The translations under genes and the position numbers were made by a program. Shown in pieces: positions 1-7,983 of a stretch of DNA of 54,893 bases. The notes beneath the pieces are model-generated. The model was not told the DNA's origin. It saw nothing but the letters and a program-made list of their open reading frames with translations, and searched no databases. Position 1 is the stretch's first letter, and each line of letters opens with the position of its first letter. Source of the stretch: Desulfatiglans anilini DSM 4660 (GTDB lineage Bacteria > Desulfobacterota > DSM-4660 > Desulfatiglandales > Desulfatiglandaceae); assembly GCF_000422285.1 (NCBI RefSeq), contig NZ_AULM01000027.1:1-54893 (forward strand), given 5' to 3'.

Positions 1-245
1 TGCATGAAATGGGTGTGGATCGCGCTGGGACTTCCGAAACGTTCTTTGGGAAGCGCTTTCCACTGACAGCCGGTTCTGAGCACGTACATGATGGCTTCAA
101 AAATCTGCCGGGGGGGCATCGGCTTTCTTCCCCCGCCGATTTTGCGCTTGTAAGATTTTTGTGGATCCCGCTCGGGCGCCGGCACAAGGGGCTTAACCCT
201 TTCCCAAAAGGCATCGGATACTTCCCACGACTGAATTTTTGTCAT
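1..245 (-). CDS. IS5-like transposase, N-terminal part (cut by window edge)
   Basis: Translating the reverse complement from the ATG at 245 gives about 81 residues beginning MTKIQSWEVSDAFWERVKPL, followed by a GGGRKP segment and a segment reading FEAIMYVLRTGCQWKALP. This is the N-terminal helix-turn-helix region (DUF4096 type) found in IS5-family DDE transposases. A GGAGG ribosome site lies just upstream of the ATG. The catalytic domain would lie outside the window. The opposite strand is also open here, but that is a shadow. I could not assign the insertion-sequence terminal repeat in 246-365, so the element boundary is not resolved. Whether the gene is intact cannot be judged. Confidence 0.8.
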   Translation of the reverse strand, partial: MTKIQSWEVSDAFWERVKPLVPAPERDPQKSYKRKIGGGRKPMPPRQIFEAIMYVLRTGCQWKALPKERFGSPSAIHTHFM

Positions 246-365
246 AGAGCCTCCATCGTAAAGGTTCAAGATGGCTGCCAGGATAGCAAAAGTCGTGAGA
301 AAAGTACATTTTATTTACGGATAAGCACTAAGGCTATCACTTCTCCACGAATGGGGGGTCACATC

Positions 366-1604
366 ATGTCCATCATCACTGTTTTCAACGGTACCTTTTG
401 TCATGAAGCCGGTGTGTTGCAGGGTCTGCTCAAGACAACCGGGGCGGAGCACATTACCGATGCCGATGTGGTCGCAGGCGCGAGCCGGATCTCGGGCATG
501 GATGAAGGCAAGCTGTCCAAGGCCTTCAGCGCGAAGACATCGATCTTCAACAAATTCACCCACGAAAAGGAACGATCCATCGCCTGTCTCCGCCTGGCCC
601 TGGCGCAGATTCTCGAGCGTGACAACCTGTTGATCAGCGGTTTTTCAAGTCTGCTGGTCGGACCACATATCGCCCATGCACTGCGAGTCTGTCTCATTGC
701 CGAGATGCGGTTCCGGCTGGAAAATGCCGCCAGAATGGAAGGGCTCAATGAAAAAGAAGCCCTTCGCCTGATTCACCGCCAGGATGAGGAGCGCGCACTC
801 TGGGTCGATATCCTCTTCGGTAAAAAGGATCCGTGGGATGCCTCCCTTTACGACATCGTACTCCCCATGGACAAGCTCAGCGCAGAACAGGCGGTTAAGC
901 TCGTTCAGGAAAACCTCGCCAAGGATGTGGTGAAAACCACTTCCCGATCCCGGAAGGCCGTCGAGGATTTCCGTCTTGCGGCGGAGGTCGAGGTGGCGCT
1001 TGCCAAGGAGGGGCATAACATCCTCGTCAGGGCGAAAGACGGCCGCGTCACGTTGACCATCAACAAGCACACCCTTTTGCTGAGCCGCCTCGAAGAAGAA
1101 CTCCGATCCATTGCGGAGCGGGTACCCGGTGTCGAGTCCGTCGAGACCAAGGTTGGCGAAGGCTTTTACCAGGCGGATATCTACCGGAAATACGACTTTC
1201 AAGTCCCGGCAAAAGTGCTGCTGGTTGACGACGAGCGGGAGTTTGTTCAGACCCTGTCAGAGCGTCTCCTCATGCGGGATATGGGGTCGGCCATAGCCTA
1301 TGACGGCGAATCGGCCCTCACCCTGGTCAAGGAAGAAGAGCCCGAGGTCATGATCCTGGATCTCAAGATGCCCGGAATAGACGGCATCGAAGTGCTGCGG
1401 CGCGTCAAAGAAACGCAGCCCGAGATCGAAGTGATCATCCTGACCGGGCATGGATCCGAGGCCGACCGGAAGGTCTGCATGGATCTCGGCGCTTTCGCTT
1501 ATCTTCAAAAGCCGGTGGATATCGAGTTGTTGAGTGACACCCTCAAGAAGGCCAACGAACAGATCCAGAAGCGCAAGGCGCAGAGCGGCGCACAAAGCAG
1601 CTGA
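366..1604 (+). CDS. Cytidylate-kinase-like / BON-like / receiver-domain fusion protein
   Basis: This 412-residue protein has three parts. Residues 1-200 resemble the cytidylate-kinase-like family, but the N-terminal loop (NGTFCHEAG) lacks a Walker-A lysine. Residues about 207-263 look like a BON domain (KDGRVTLTI...VPGVESVE). Residues about 280-400 are a receiver domain with an acidic pair in VDDE, phospho-acceptor Asp332 in LDLKMPG and a conserved lysine in LQKP. The ATG at 366, preceded by GGGGGG, is preferred. The frame is open further upstream, but that stretch lies across an insertion-sequence end. It leads a cluster of kinases and receivers, so it is probably a phosphorylation-controlled output protein. 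Its effector function is unknown. Confidence 0.75.
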   Translation: MSIITVFNGTFCHEAGVLQGLLKTTGAEHITDADVVAGASRISGMDEGKLSKAFSAKTSIFNKFTHEKERSIACLRLALAQILERDNLLISGFSSLLVGPHIAHALRVCLIAEMRFRLENAARMEGLNEKEALRLIHRQDEERALWVDILFGKKDPWDASLYDIVLPMDKLSAEQAVKLVQENLAKDVVKTTSRSRKAVEDFRLAAEVEVALAKEGHNILVRAKDGRVTLTINKHTLLLSRLEEELRSIAERVPGVESVETKVGEGFYQADIYRKYDFQVPAKVLLVDDEREFVQTLSERLLMRDMGSAIAYDGESALTLVKEEEPEVMILDLKMPGIDGIEVLRRVKETQPEIEVIILTGHGSEADRKVCMDLGAFAYLQKPVDIELLSDTLKKANEQIQKRKAQSGAQSS

Positions 1605-1661
1605 ACCGGGATTTCCCGGGTCGTTCGAACCAAAGCACAATGGCCCTCGAAGGCATAACTC

Positions 1662-3425
1662 ATGGCAGCGCCCATATCGCTCAAACCGAAATTCTGGGAC
1701 CACCGGGACATCGCCGCCGGCCCCTACAAGCACCTGTTCAACTTCAGGCGGATCTGGAAGCTCACCGTCCTGCTGACGGCCGGGGTGACCATCATACCGC
1801 TCCTCTTCATGGCTTTCATCGATTACAAGGTCACCCAGAAGGCCACGGAGGCGGAGATCCAGTTCCGTACCGCGAGACTGGTCTCCAACACCCGCCGGGC
1901 CGTCTCCTTTTTTCTGTTCGAACGGGCCGCCGCCCTGGAGTTCGTGGTTCAGGACAACTCCTTCGAGGCCCTGCACGACCCCGTGCGCCTCGCTGAATTA
2001 TTGAAACACCTGAAGGAGGCCTTCGGCGGCTTTACCGACCTTGGCGTTGTCGACGCCCTGGGCGGTCAGCGGACCTATGTGGGACCCTACGAACTCGAAG
2101 GCGTCGATTATTCTCATGAAGTTTGGTATCAGCAGGTCGTGGAGCGGGGGATGCATGTCAGTGACGTCTTCCTGGGTTTTCGCCAGGTGCCTCACTTGAT
2201 CATCGCCGTCAAGCACTCCCTGCCAAACGGCTCCTTTTTCGTAGTCAGGGCTTCTATCGACACCCAGGAATTCAACAGCCTGCTCTTCGATATGGAAGTC
2301 GGCGGCCTGGGGGATATCTTTCTCATCAACCACCAGGGAATCCTGCAGACACCCTCGCGCTTCTATGGAGATGTGCTGCAGAAAATACACTCGCCCACGC
2401 CTGAATTTTCCGACAAGACGAGAGTCGTCCAGCATGAGACTCAAGATGGGGACCCGCTCGTCGTCGGCTACGCCTACATTAGGGACACGCCGTTTATCCT
2501 CATGATCTGCAAGCACAAACGTGAGCTGATCGAATCCTGGACCCGTGCCAACATGCAGCTGCTGGGGTTTCTGGCGGTCAGTATCCTGATCATCCTCCTA
2601 GTCATCCTGGGGGTCGCGACCTATCTGGTCGAACAGCTCCATACCGCTGACCAGCGGCGGGTCGCCACCCTCCACCAGGTCGAATACGCGAACAAAATGG
2701 CCTCCATCGGACGTCTGGCCGCCGGAGTGGCACACGAAATCAACAATCCGCTTGCCATCATCAACGAAAAGGCGGGGCTCATCAAAGATCTCTTCGCCTT
2801 TGACCAGCGCTATGCGCAGGACGAAAAACTCATCCGCCTCCTGGACGGCATCCTGAAGTCCGTCGCCCGCTGTGCAACCATCACCCGGCGCCTGCTGAAT
2901 TTCGCCCGGCACATGGACGACAGCCAGATCGTACCGCTCCAACTGCGGGAAGCCATCCTGGAGGTCCTCGGGTTTCTGGGAAAAGAAACCGAATACCGCT
3001 CCATCGCAGTGTCTTTGCAGGTCCCCGAAGATCTGCCCGAGCTTCAGATGGATCGGAGCAAACTTCAGCAGATTCTGTTGAATCTCATCAACAATTCGTT
3101 CGCCGCCATGCGCGACGGCGGCCACCTCTCGATTGGCGCTACCCACGTGGACGAAAAACATGTTAAAGTGAGTGTAGCCGATGACGGATGCGGCATTCCC
3201 GAAGGAGATATGAAACGGGTTTTCGAACCCTTTTTCTCCACCAAAACCAAGCAGGGGGGGACCGGGCTCGGGTTATCCATCACCTACGGCCTCGTTCAGG
3301 AGTTGGGAGGTCACATCGACGTTGAAAGCCAATTGGGCAAGGGCACCGTTTTTACCATCACTTTACCCCTAACCCAAAAGAGGAAGGGAGGAGAGGCAAA
3401 TGCGGGTGCTGCTGGTGGACGATGA
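1662..3425 (+). CDS. Membrane sensor histidine kinase with Cache-like extracytoplasmic domain
   Basis: This 587-residue kinase has a membrane helix near residues 32-52 and a periplasmic Cache-like domain of about 240 residues. A second membrane helix follows near residues 293-318. The cytoplasmic part has an H-box (AAGVAHEINNPLAII, His near residue 358). The ATP-binding domain is complete, with N-box QILLNLINNSF, DDGCGIP, and a G-box GGTGLGLSI. It should sense a small ligand outside the cell and autophosphorylate. Its last 26 bases overlap the next receiver gene, so the two are translationally coupled and that receiver is the likely partner. The ligand cannot be predicted. Confidence 0.88.
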   Translation: MAAPISLKPKFWDHRDIAAGPYKHLFNFRRIWKLTVLLTAGVTIIPLLFMAFIDYKVTQKATEAEIQFRTARLVSNTRRAVSFFLFERAAALEFVVQDNSFEALHDPVRLAELLKHLKEAFGGFTDLGVVDALGGQRTYVGPYELEGVDYSHEVWYQQVVERGMHVSDVFLGFRQVPHLIIAVKHSLPNGSFFVVRASIDTQEFNSLLFDMEVGGLGDIFLINHQGILQTPSRFYGDVLQKIHSPTPEFSDKTRVVQHETQDGDPLVVGYAYIRDTPFILMICKHKRELIESWTRANMQLLGFLAVSILIILLVILGVATYLVEQLHTADQRRVATLHQVEYANKMASIGRLAAGVAHEINNPLAIINEKAGLIKDLFAFDQRYAQDEKLIRLLDGILKSVARCATITRRLLNFARHMDDSQIVPLQLREAILEVLGFLGKETEYRSIAVSLQVPEDLPELQMDRSKLQQILLNLINNSFAAMRDGGHLSIGATHVDEKHVKVSVADDGCGIPEGDMKRVFEPFFSTKTKQGGTGLGLSITYGLVQELGGHIDVESQLGKGTVFTITLPLTQKRKGGEANAGAAGGR

Positions 3426-3774
3426 GGAGGAATTGGTCTCCACGCTGGCCGAGCGATTGAATATGCGGGGAATCGAGGCTGATTGGGCGGCGAGGGTCGA
3501 AGATGCTATTTCACTTGTAGGAAAGACCTCTTACGACATAGCCGTTCTGGACATCAAACTGCCCAAGATGAGCGGGCTGCAACTGAAAAAGAAACTCGAG
3601 GATTTGCGGCCGAAGATGAAATTCATTTTCATGACCGGGCACGGCTCTGAAGCGGATTTCCGGACCGGCGCCGCCGAGGCGGGCGAGGCGTTTTATCTCG
3701 TAAAACCTGTCGGGATCGAGATCCTGGTAGAAAAAATGCAGGAAGTGATGCAGTCGGAGGGGAAGCTTTCATGA
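3400..3774 (+). CDS. Stand-alone response regulator receiver protein
   Basis: This 124-residue protein is a single receiver domain with Asp7/Asp8, phospho-acceptor Asp51 in AVLDIKLP and a lysine in YLVKPVG. It has no output domain. A GGGAGG ribosome site inside the end of the upstream kinase gene fixes the ATG at 3400. Its stop overlaps the next start (ATGA at 3771). Position between an intact kinase and a degenerate kinase suits a phosphorelay intermediate, in the manner of Spo0F; that role is inferred. Confidence 0.85.
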   Translation: MRVLLVDDEEELVSTLAERLNMRGIEADWAARVEDAISLVGKTSYDIAVLDIKLPKMSGLQLKKKLEDLRPKMKFIFMTGHGSEADFRTGAAEAGEAFYLVKPVGIEILVEKMQEVMQSEGKLS

Positions 3775-4433
3775 ACCGATGCGACACCGGGGCTCGCACT
3801 GGGTTGGTGTTCTTTGGGACCATTTCGGCCTCTATATCACACGAACTCAAAAACGCACTGGCCATCATCAACGAATCGGCTGGTTTGATCGAGGATTTTA
3901 CCCTGATGGCCCAAAAAGGCCTTCCCCTCGATCCAGAGCGCCTGAAAACGGTAGCCGGCCGCATTCAAAAGCAGATCCAGCGCGCAGACGGGATCGTGAA
4001 GAACATGAACCGCTTTGCCCACAGCGTGGACGACCCTTTGAAAGAGATCGACCTGCAAGACACCCTTTATTTCATGTCTTCGCTGGCTCACCGGCTCGCC
4101 GACAGACAGAGCGTCACCCTCGAGCCGGCAGAAGCAAAGGGCGGCGTCCAGATCCTGACCGACCCATTCAGACTCCAAAACCTGCTCTGGCACTGTATCC
4201 GCTTTCTCCTGCCTTTTGCCGACAGCCAAAAACGGATTCGCATGACGATCGAAGAAGGCGCTGAAGAGGTCCGCATCCAGTTCAGCGGCGCTGAGGGCTT
4301 TGTCCATGGGGTCCCGGACACTTTTCCTGGAGAGGAGGAAAAAATCCTGCTCGATGCCCTTGGTGCACGGCTGCTCACAGAAAAGGCAAACGAGAGGCTT
4401 GTCGTCGCTTTGCCAAAACAGCTGCAACCCTGA
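3771..4433 (+). CDS. Histidine-kinase-like protein with degenerate ATP-binding domain (possible phosphotransferase)
   Basis: This 220-residue soluble protein has a clear dimerisation/phosphotransfer helix with H-box SISHELKNALAIINES (His24). The C-terminal half has the length of a kinase ATPase domain but shows no recognisable N-box, DxGxG or GxGLGL motif. There is no membrane or sensor segment. DHp plus a degenerate ATPase fold is the design of ChpT- and Spo0B-like histidine phosphotransferases. It overlaps the preceding receiver gene by 4 bases and precedes another receiver at 4564. It may be a shuttle between the two, or a decayed kinase. Confidence 0.7.
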   Translation: MNRCDTGARTGLVFFGTISASISHELKNALAIINESAGLIEDFTLMAQKGLPLDPERLKTVAGRIQKQIQRADGIVKNMNRFAHSVDDPLKEIDLQDTLYFMSSLAHRLADRQSVTLEPAEAKGGVQILTDPFRLQNLLWHCIRFLLPFADSQKRIRMTIEEGAEEVRIQFSGAEGFVHGVPDTFPGEEEKILLDALGARLLTEKANERLVVALPKQLQP

Positions 4434-4563
4434 CAAACGTGAGGGCGAAGAAATTGAAAGACGCTACTTTCGTTGATAAAGGCTTGACAGACCATTCTCA
4501 CATCCGGGCATGAAGGAACTTAGTGAACCGCTGTATCTATGATGGAAAAGCGAGGAGGCAACC

Positions 4564-4992
4564 ATGGCGGAAAAAGTTTTGCTTGTGGACGACGAGGAAG
4601 ATTTTCTTGACAGCCTGGCGGAACGTATGCGGGCCCGTGGCATGAATGTGGACACCAGCCTTTCGGCTAAAGAGGCCCTCCAGAAGGCCGAGTCCGAATC
4701 CTTCGATGCGATCGTTCTGGACCTCATGATGCCCGAGATGGATGGGCTGGAGGTCTTGAAAACCCTCAAGGAAAAAAGGCCCGAACTCCAGATCATTCTA
4801 TTGACGGGGCATGCAACCATCGAAAAGGGCATCGAGGCTATGAAACTCGGCGCCACCGATTTTCTCGAAAAGCCGGCGGATCTCAAATCTCTCACCGAAA
4901 AGATCCAGAAGGCCCAAGCGAAAAAGATGATCCTCGTAGAAAAACAGACCGAAGAAAAGATCAAGAAGATCATGTCCGAGCGTGCGTGGTGA
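4564..4992 (+). CDS. Stand-alone response regulator receiver protein
   Basis: This 142-residue protein is a receiver domain with acidic residues in VDDEED, phospho-acceptor Asp53 in IVLDLMMPEMDG and Lys in FLEKPADL. A lysine-rich, probably helical tail of about 20 residues follows. GGAGG six bases before the ATG sets the start. The 130 bases separating it from the upstream gene hold no recognised gene. It closes the plus-strand signalling cluster and converges on the NtrC-type gene. No DNA-binding or enzymatic output domain is present. Confidence 0.85.
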   Translation: MAEKVLLVDDEEDFLDSLAERMRARGMNVDTSLSAKEALQKAESESFDAIVLDLMMPEMDGLEVLKTLKEKRPELQIILLTGHATIEKGIEAMKLGATDFLEKPADLKSLTEKIQKAQAKKMILVEKQTEEKIKKIMSERAW

Positions 4993-5059
4993 GTCCACGC
5001 ACCGGCACGTCAGACGAAGGCCCTGGGACCAGGAAGGCACGCGGGCGGGCAATGGACCA

Positions 5060-6496
5060 TCAGGAGGTTTCCTTGACGGATGTCTCGAATTTGAGATGAT
5101 ATTTTTCGATCTTGGAGTGAAGAGTCGGACGAGACAAGCCGAGCAGTTTGGCCGCACGGGACCGGTTACCGCCCGTTATACGCAGCGCCTCGCTGATCAA
5201 CATGCTTGCGAAGCGATCCATGCAGCTTTCAAACAGATTGTCGGAGCCCCCTGCTGTGAGCGCGTTCACGATCCATTGCTGAACCCCTTCATCGCCGGCG
5301 AAAGCGCCCCCCCCCTCGACATTGCCCTGCCCGCTGATGGCCTGGTTGATGTCCTCCGGTGAGATGGGAGCGCCTCTGTTGAAGATGAGCGTCTTCTGGA
5401 TGCAGTTTCCCAACTCACGGACATTCCCGGGCCAGGGGTACTGCCTGAGGATCTGCAGTGCCTCCGCCGTTATGCCCGGGTTGTCGACCCCCATTTCGCG
5501 GGAATACCGGGAAAGAAAATACCGTGTCAAGAGCTCGATGTCGTCCCGTCGCTCCCGCAGGGGGGGAAGCCACAGCGTGACGACCTTCAATCGATAGTAA
5601 AGATCCTCGCGGAAGCGGCCTTCGGCCAAGGCCTTCTCCAGGTTCCGGTTGGTCGCCGCCAGAATCCTCACGTCGACCGATATCGTATCCCGACCTCCGA
5701 GCCGCTCGATGCTTTTTTCCTGCAGAAGCCGCAGGATCTTGGCCTGAATGCTCGAAGGCATGTCACCGATCTCATCGAGGAAAACCGTTCCACCGTTGGC
5801 CTGCTCGATCTTTCCGACGCGGCGGTGCGACGCACCGGTAAAGGCCCCCCGCTCGTACCCGAACAGCTCGCTTTCCAAAAGGTTTTCGGGAATCGCGACG
5901 CAGTTGATCACGAGAAACGGTTTGTCGTTCCGAAGGCTGTGCTGATAGATCGCGCGCGCCACCAACTCCTTCCCCGTGCCCGATTCGCCCCGGATAAGCA
6001 CCGTTGCATCCGTCGAAGACACCCGCCCAATCGCCTTGTACACATCCTGCATGGGTTTGCTTCGACCGATAATAGCCTCCCGGACCCCCTGCTGCCCGGG
6101 CACGGCATTCATATCGACCGGGGAGCGCATGAAGCGGCCGGCCTCCAGCGCCTCTTCGATGACCACCAGCATGTCAGGGATATCGAACGGCTTGAGGATG
6201 TAATCGAACGCCCCCAGTTTGGTCGCCTCGATCGCTGTTTCGGTGGTTCCGTAAGCCGTCATGATAATAACCGGAAGCTTCGGCTCGATCGCGTGGATCG
6301 CCTCGAAGGTCTCGAGCCCGTTCATGCCGGGCAGGCGCATGTCCAGAACCACCAGATCCAAGCTTTCCGTCTCGACGAGCTTGAGCCCCGCCTCTCCCGA
6401 GGCCGCACAGCGGATATCGTAACCCTCCGCCGAAAGCAGCTTCTCGAAACTTTTCCGCAGCTGATCGTCATCGTCGATGATCAAGATGGTACTCAA
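5060..6496 (-). CDS. Sigma54-dependent response regulator (NtrC family)
   Basis: This 478-residue protein has the full NtrC architecture. A receiver (Asp52 in LVVLDMRLPG) is followed by a AAA+ sigma54-interaction domain with Walker A GESGTGKE, the sigma54-contact loop GAFTGA and Walker-B FLDEIGDMP. A Fis-type helix-turn-helix (GGNRSRAAKLLGLSRPTLHSK) ends the protein. It would activate sigma54 promoters after phosphorylation. The start is a TTG with AGGAG nine bases upstream; no usable ATG fits. It lies just downstream of a histidine kinase gene with only a few bases between them, so they form a two-component pair. The target promoters are not identified. Confidence 0.92.
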   Translation of the reverse strand: MSTILIIDDDDQLRKSFEKLLSAEGYDIRCAASGEAGLKLVETESLDLVVLDMRLPGMNGLETFEAIHAIEPKLPVIIMTAYGTTETAIEATKLGAFDYILKPFDIPDMLVVIEEALEAGRFMRSPVDMNAVPGQQGVREAIIGRSKPMQDVYKAIGRVSSTDATVLIRGESGTGKELVARAIYQHSLRNDKPFLVINCVAIPENLLESELFGYERGAFTGASHRRVGKIEQANGGTVFLDEIGDMPSSIQAKILRLLQEKSIERLGGRDTISVDVRILAATNRNLEKALAEGRFREDLYYRLKVVTLWLPPLRERRDDIELLTRYFLSRYSREMGVDNPGITAEALQILRQYPWPGNVRELGNCIQKTLIFNRGAPISPEDINQAISGQGNVEGGGAFAGDEGVQQWIVNALTAGGSDNLFESCMDRFASMLISEALRITGGNRSRAAKLLGLSRPTLHSKIEKYHLKFETSVKETS

Positions 6497-6502
6497 GGCA
6501 TC

Positions 6503-7972
6503 TTACTCCTGGATAGGCAACGTGATGGTGAAAGCGGTCCCTTCCCCTTCCGTCGATGACAGATCGATGCGCCCGCCATGCTCCTCCACGATGCGCGCGG
6601 CGATGCTGAGACCGAGTCCGGTCCCCTCCTCTTTCGTCGTGTAGAAAGGTTGGAAGACCTTTTCCTGCAAGGCCTCGGACATACCCGGGCCGTCATCCGC
6701 CAGCCGAATGCGCACCACCCGCCCCAGCCGATCGTCAAAGGCCGTCACCTCGTAGATGTCGATCAGTCCTCCCCCCTGCATCGCTTCGCAGGCATTGACG
6801 ATCAGGTTGACAAAGACTTCTTTCAATTGCTCCGGGTCCAGGGGAATCTTCGGCAGGACCTCATGCCGATGGAGCCTCACCGCGACGTTATAGGATTCCA
6901 GGCGATGCCGCATCAACTGAACCGCCAGGTCCACCACCTCCGAAGGACTCGCCTCCTGGATCTTCAATTTCGGCGGCCGGGAAAATTCCAGAAAATTCTG
7001 CAGGATAGTATCGATGTGGCGGATCTCCTGCGAGATCACGTCCAAATCCTCTTTCTGTGTCGGAGTGAGATCGAGCGACCGGTTCAGGGAGAAGAGACGC
7101 ATTTTGACGGAAGTCAACGGATTGCGGATGCTGTGGGCAGTCCCGGCAGCCAGCTTTCCGACCAGGGCCATCTTTTCCGCCTGCAGGAGGGTCTCGCGGC
7201 TCTTGCGAAGTTCCGTATGGGTCTGGTCGATATCCTCCATCAAACCATGAACCCGACGGCTCAATGCCTTGACCTCGTTTTTCGAGTCCGGGAAATCGGC
7301 TTTCCCCGCTGTCAAACGCGCGAGCCCCTGCAAAGGCGCCAGGATGTGGTTGATCAGCATGAGGCCGAACAGCAGACCCAGAATGACGACGATCACCATG
7401 GCGGTGCCTGCCACCGTCCTCAATCGCCGCGCCTGAAGAAGGCTCTCCTGCTTCACCTCCTGGATCCGCTGGGCATGAATGGCCTTGTAGCCTTCGCAAA
7501 GATCGAGGATCTTGAAAAAGACCCGCCGGACATGGTCATGGAGCTGTGCACCCCTCTCCCGCTCACCCGCCCGGTAACATTCGATCACGACATCCTTCGC
7601 CGCCACGTAATGCTCGTATTCCTCGCCGATCTCGGCAACCGCCCGCTTTTCCTCCTCCGTAGCCGCGTGGCTTTCGGCCTGCGTTAGACGTTCTTTGAAT
7701 ATCTGCCGGTATTCTCCGAGCTGTTTGAGCCAGTCAGGGTTGCCATCCAGGAAATAGTAAGAAACGAAGCCTTTCTGATTGACGAGAGCGGACTCGAGGT
7801 TTTCGGCGGCCTGAAACGCAGCCATGTGCCGTTCGACCACATCGGTCGTCAGGTGCTCCATCTGGTACGTGTACCAGATCATGACGACACCGCCCAGAAG
7901 GGTAATCGAGACCAGCGCCCCCAGGATCGAATAGATCCGAACCCGCAAGCTGACCTGATTCCATAAATCCAT
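6503..7972 (-). CDS. Membrane histidine kinase with HAMP domain, partner of the NtrC-type regulator
   Basis: This 489-residue protein has a membrane helix near residues 15-35 and an extracytoplasmic helical domain of about 150 residues, similar to four-helix-bundle sensors. A second membrane helix near residues 190-210 is followed by a HAMP linker. The H-box reads AAGTAHSIRNPLTSV and the ATPase domain has NLIVNACEAM, DDGPGM and GTGLGLSI. It is encoded directly before the sigma54 activator. It begins 11 bases after the stop of the beta-helix transferase gene, which suggests one transcript. The signal sensed is unknown; the transporter upstream makes an organic anion possible, by inference only. 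Confidence 0.88.
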   Translation of the reverse strand: MDLWNQVSLRVRIYSILGALVSITLLGGVVMIWYTYQMEHLTTDVVERHMAAFQAAENLESALVNQKGFVSYYFLDGNPDWLKQLGEYRQIFKERLTQAESHAATEEEKRAVAEIGEEYEHYVAAKDVVIECYRAGERERGAQLHDHVRRVFFKILDLCEGYKAIHAQRIQEVKQESLLQARRLRTVAGTAMVIVVILGLLFGLMLINHILAPLQGLARLTAGKADFPDSKNEVKALSRRVHGLMEDIDQTHTELRKSRETLLQAEKMALVGKLAAGTAHSIRNPLTSVKMRLFSLNRSLDLTPTQKEDLDVISQEIRHIDTILQNFLEFSRPPKLKIQEASPSEVVDLAVQLMRHRLESYNVAVRLHRHEVLPKIPLDPEQLKEVFVNLIVNACEAMQGGGLIDIYEVTAFDDRLGRVVRIRLADDGPGMSEALQEKVFQPFYTTKEEGTGLGLSIAARIVEEHGGRIDLSSTEGEGTAFTITLPIQE

Positions 7973-7983
7973 CGGCTATCGAC

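Noticed and set aside
9..365. N-terminal extension of the fusion protein frame
   Set aside because: The stretch is antisense to a clear transposase N-terminus; a ribosome site and family start lie at 366.
4484..4543. Promoter before the receiver gene at 4564
   Set aside because: TTGACA and TATGAT are present but about 48 bases apart, too far for one promoter.
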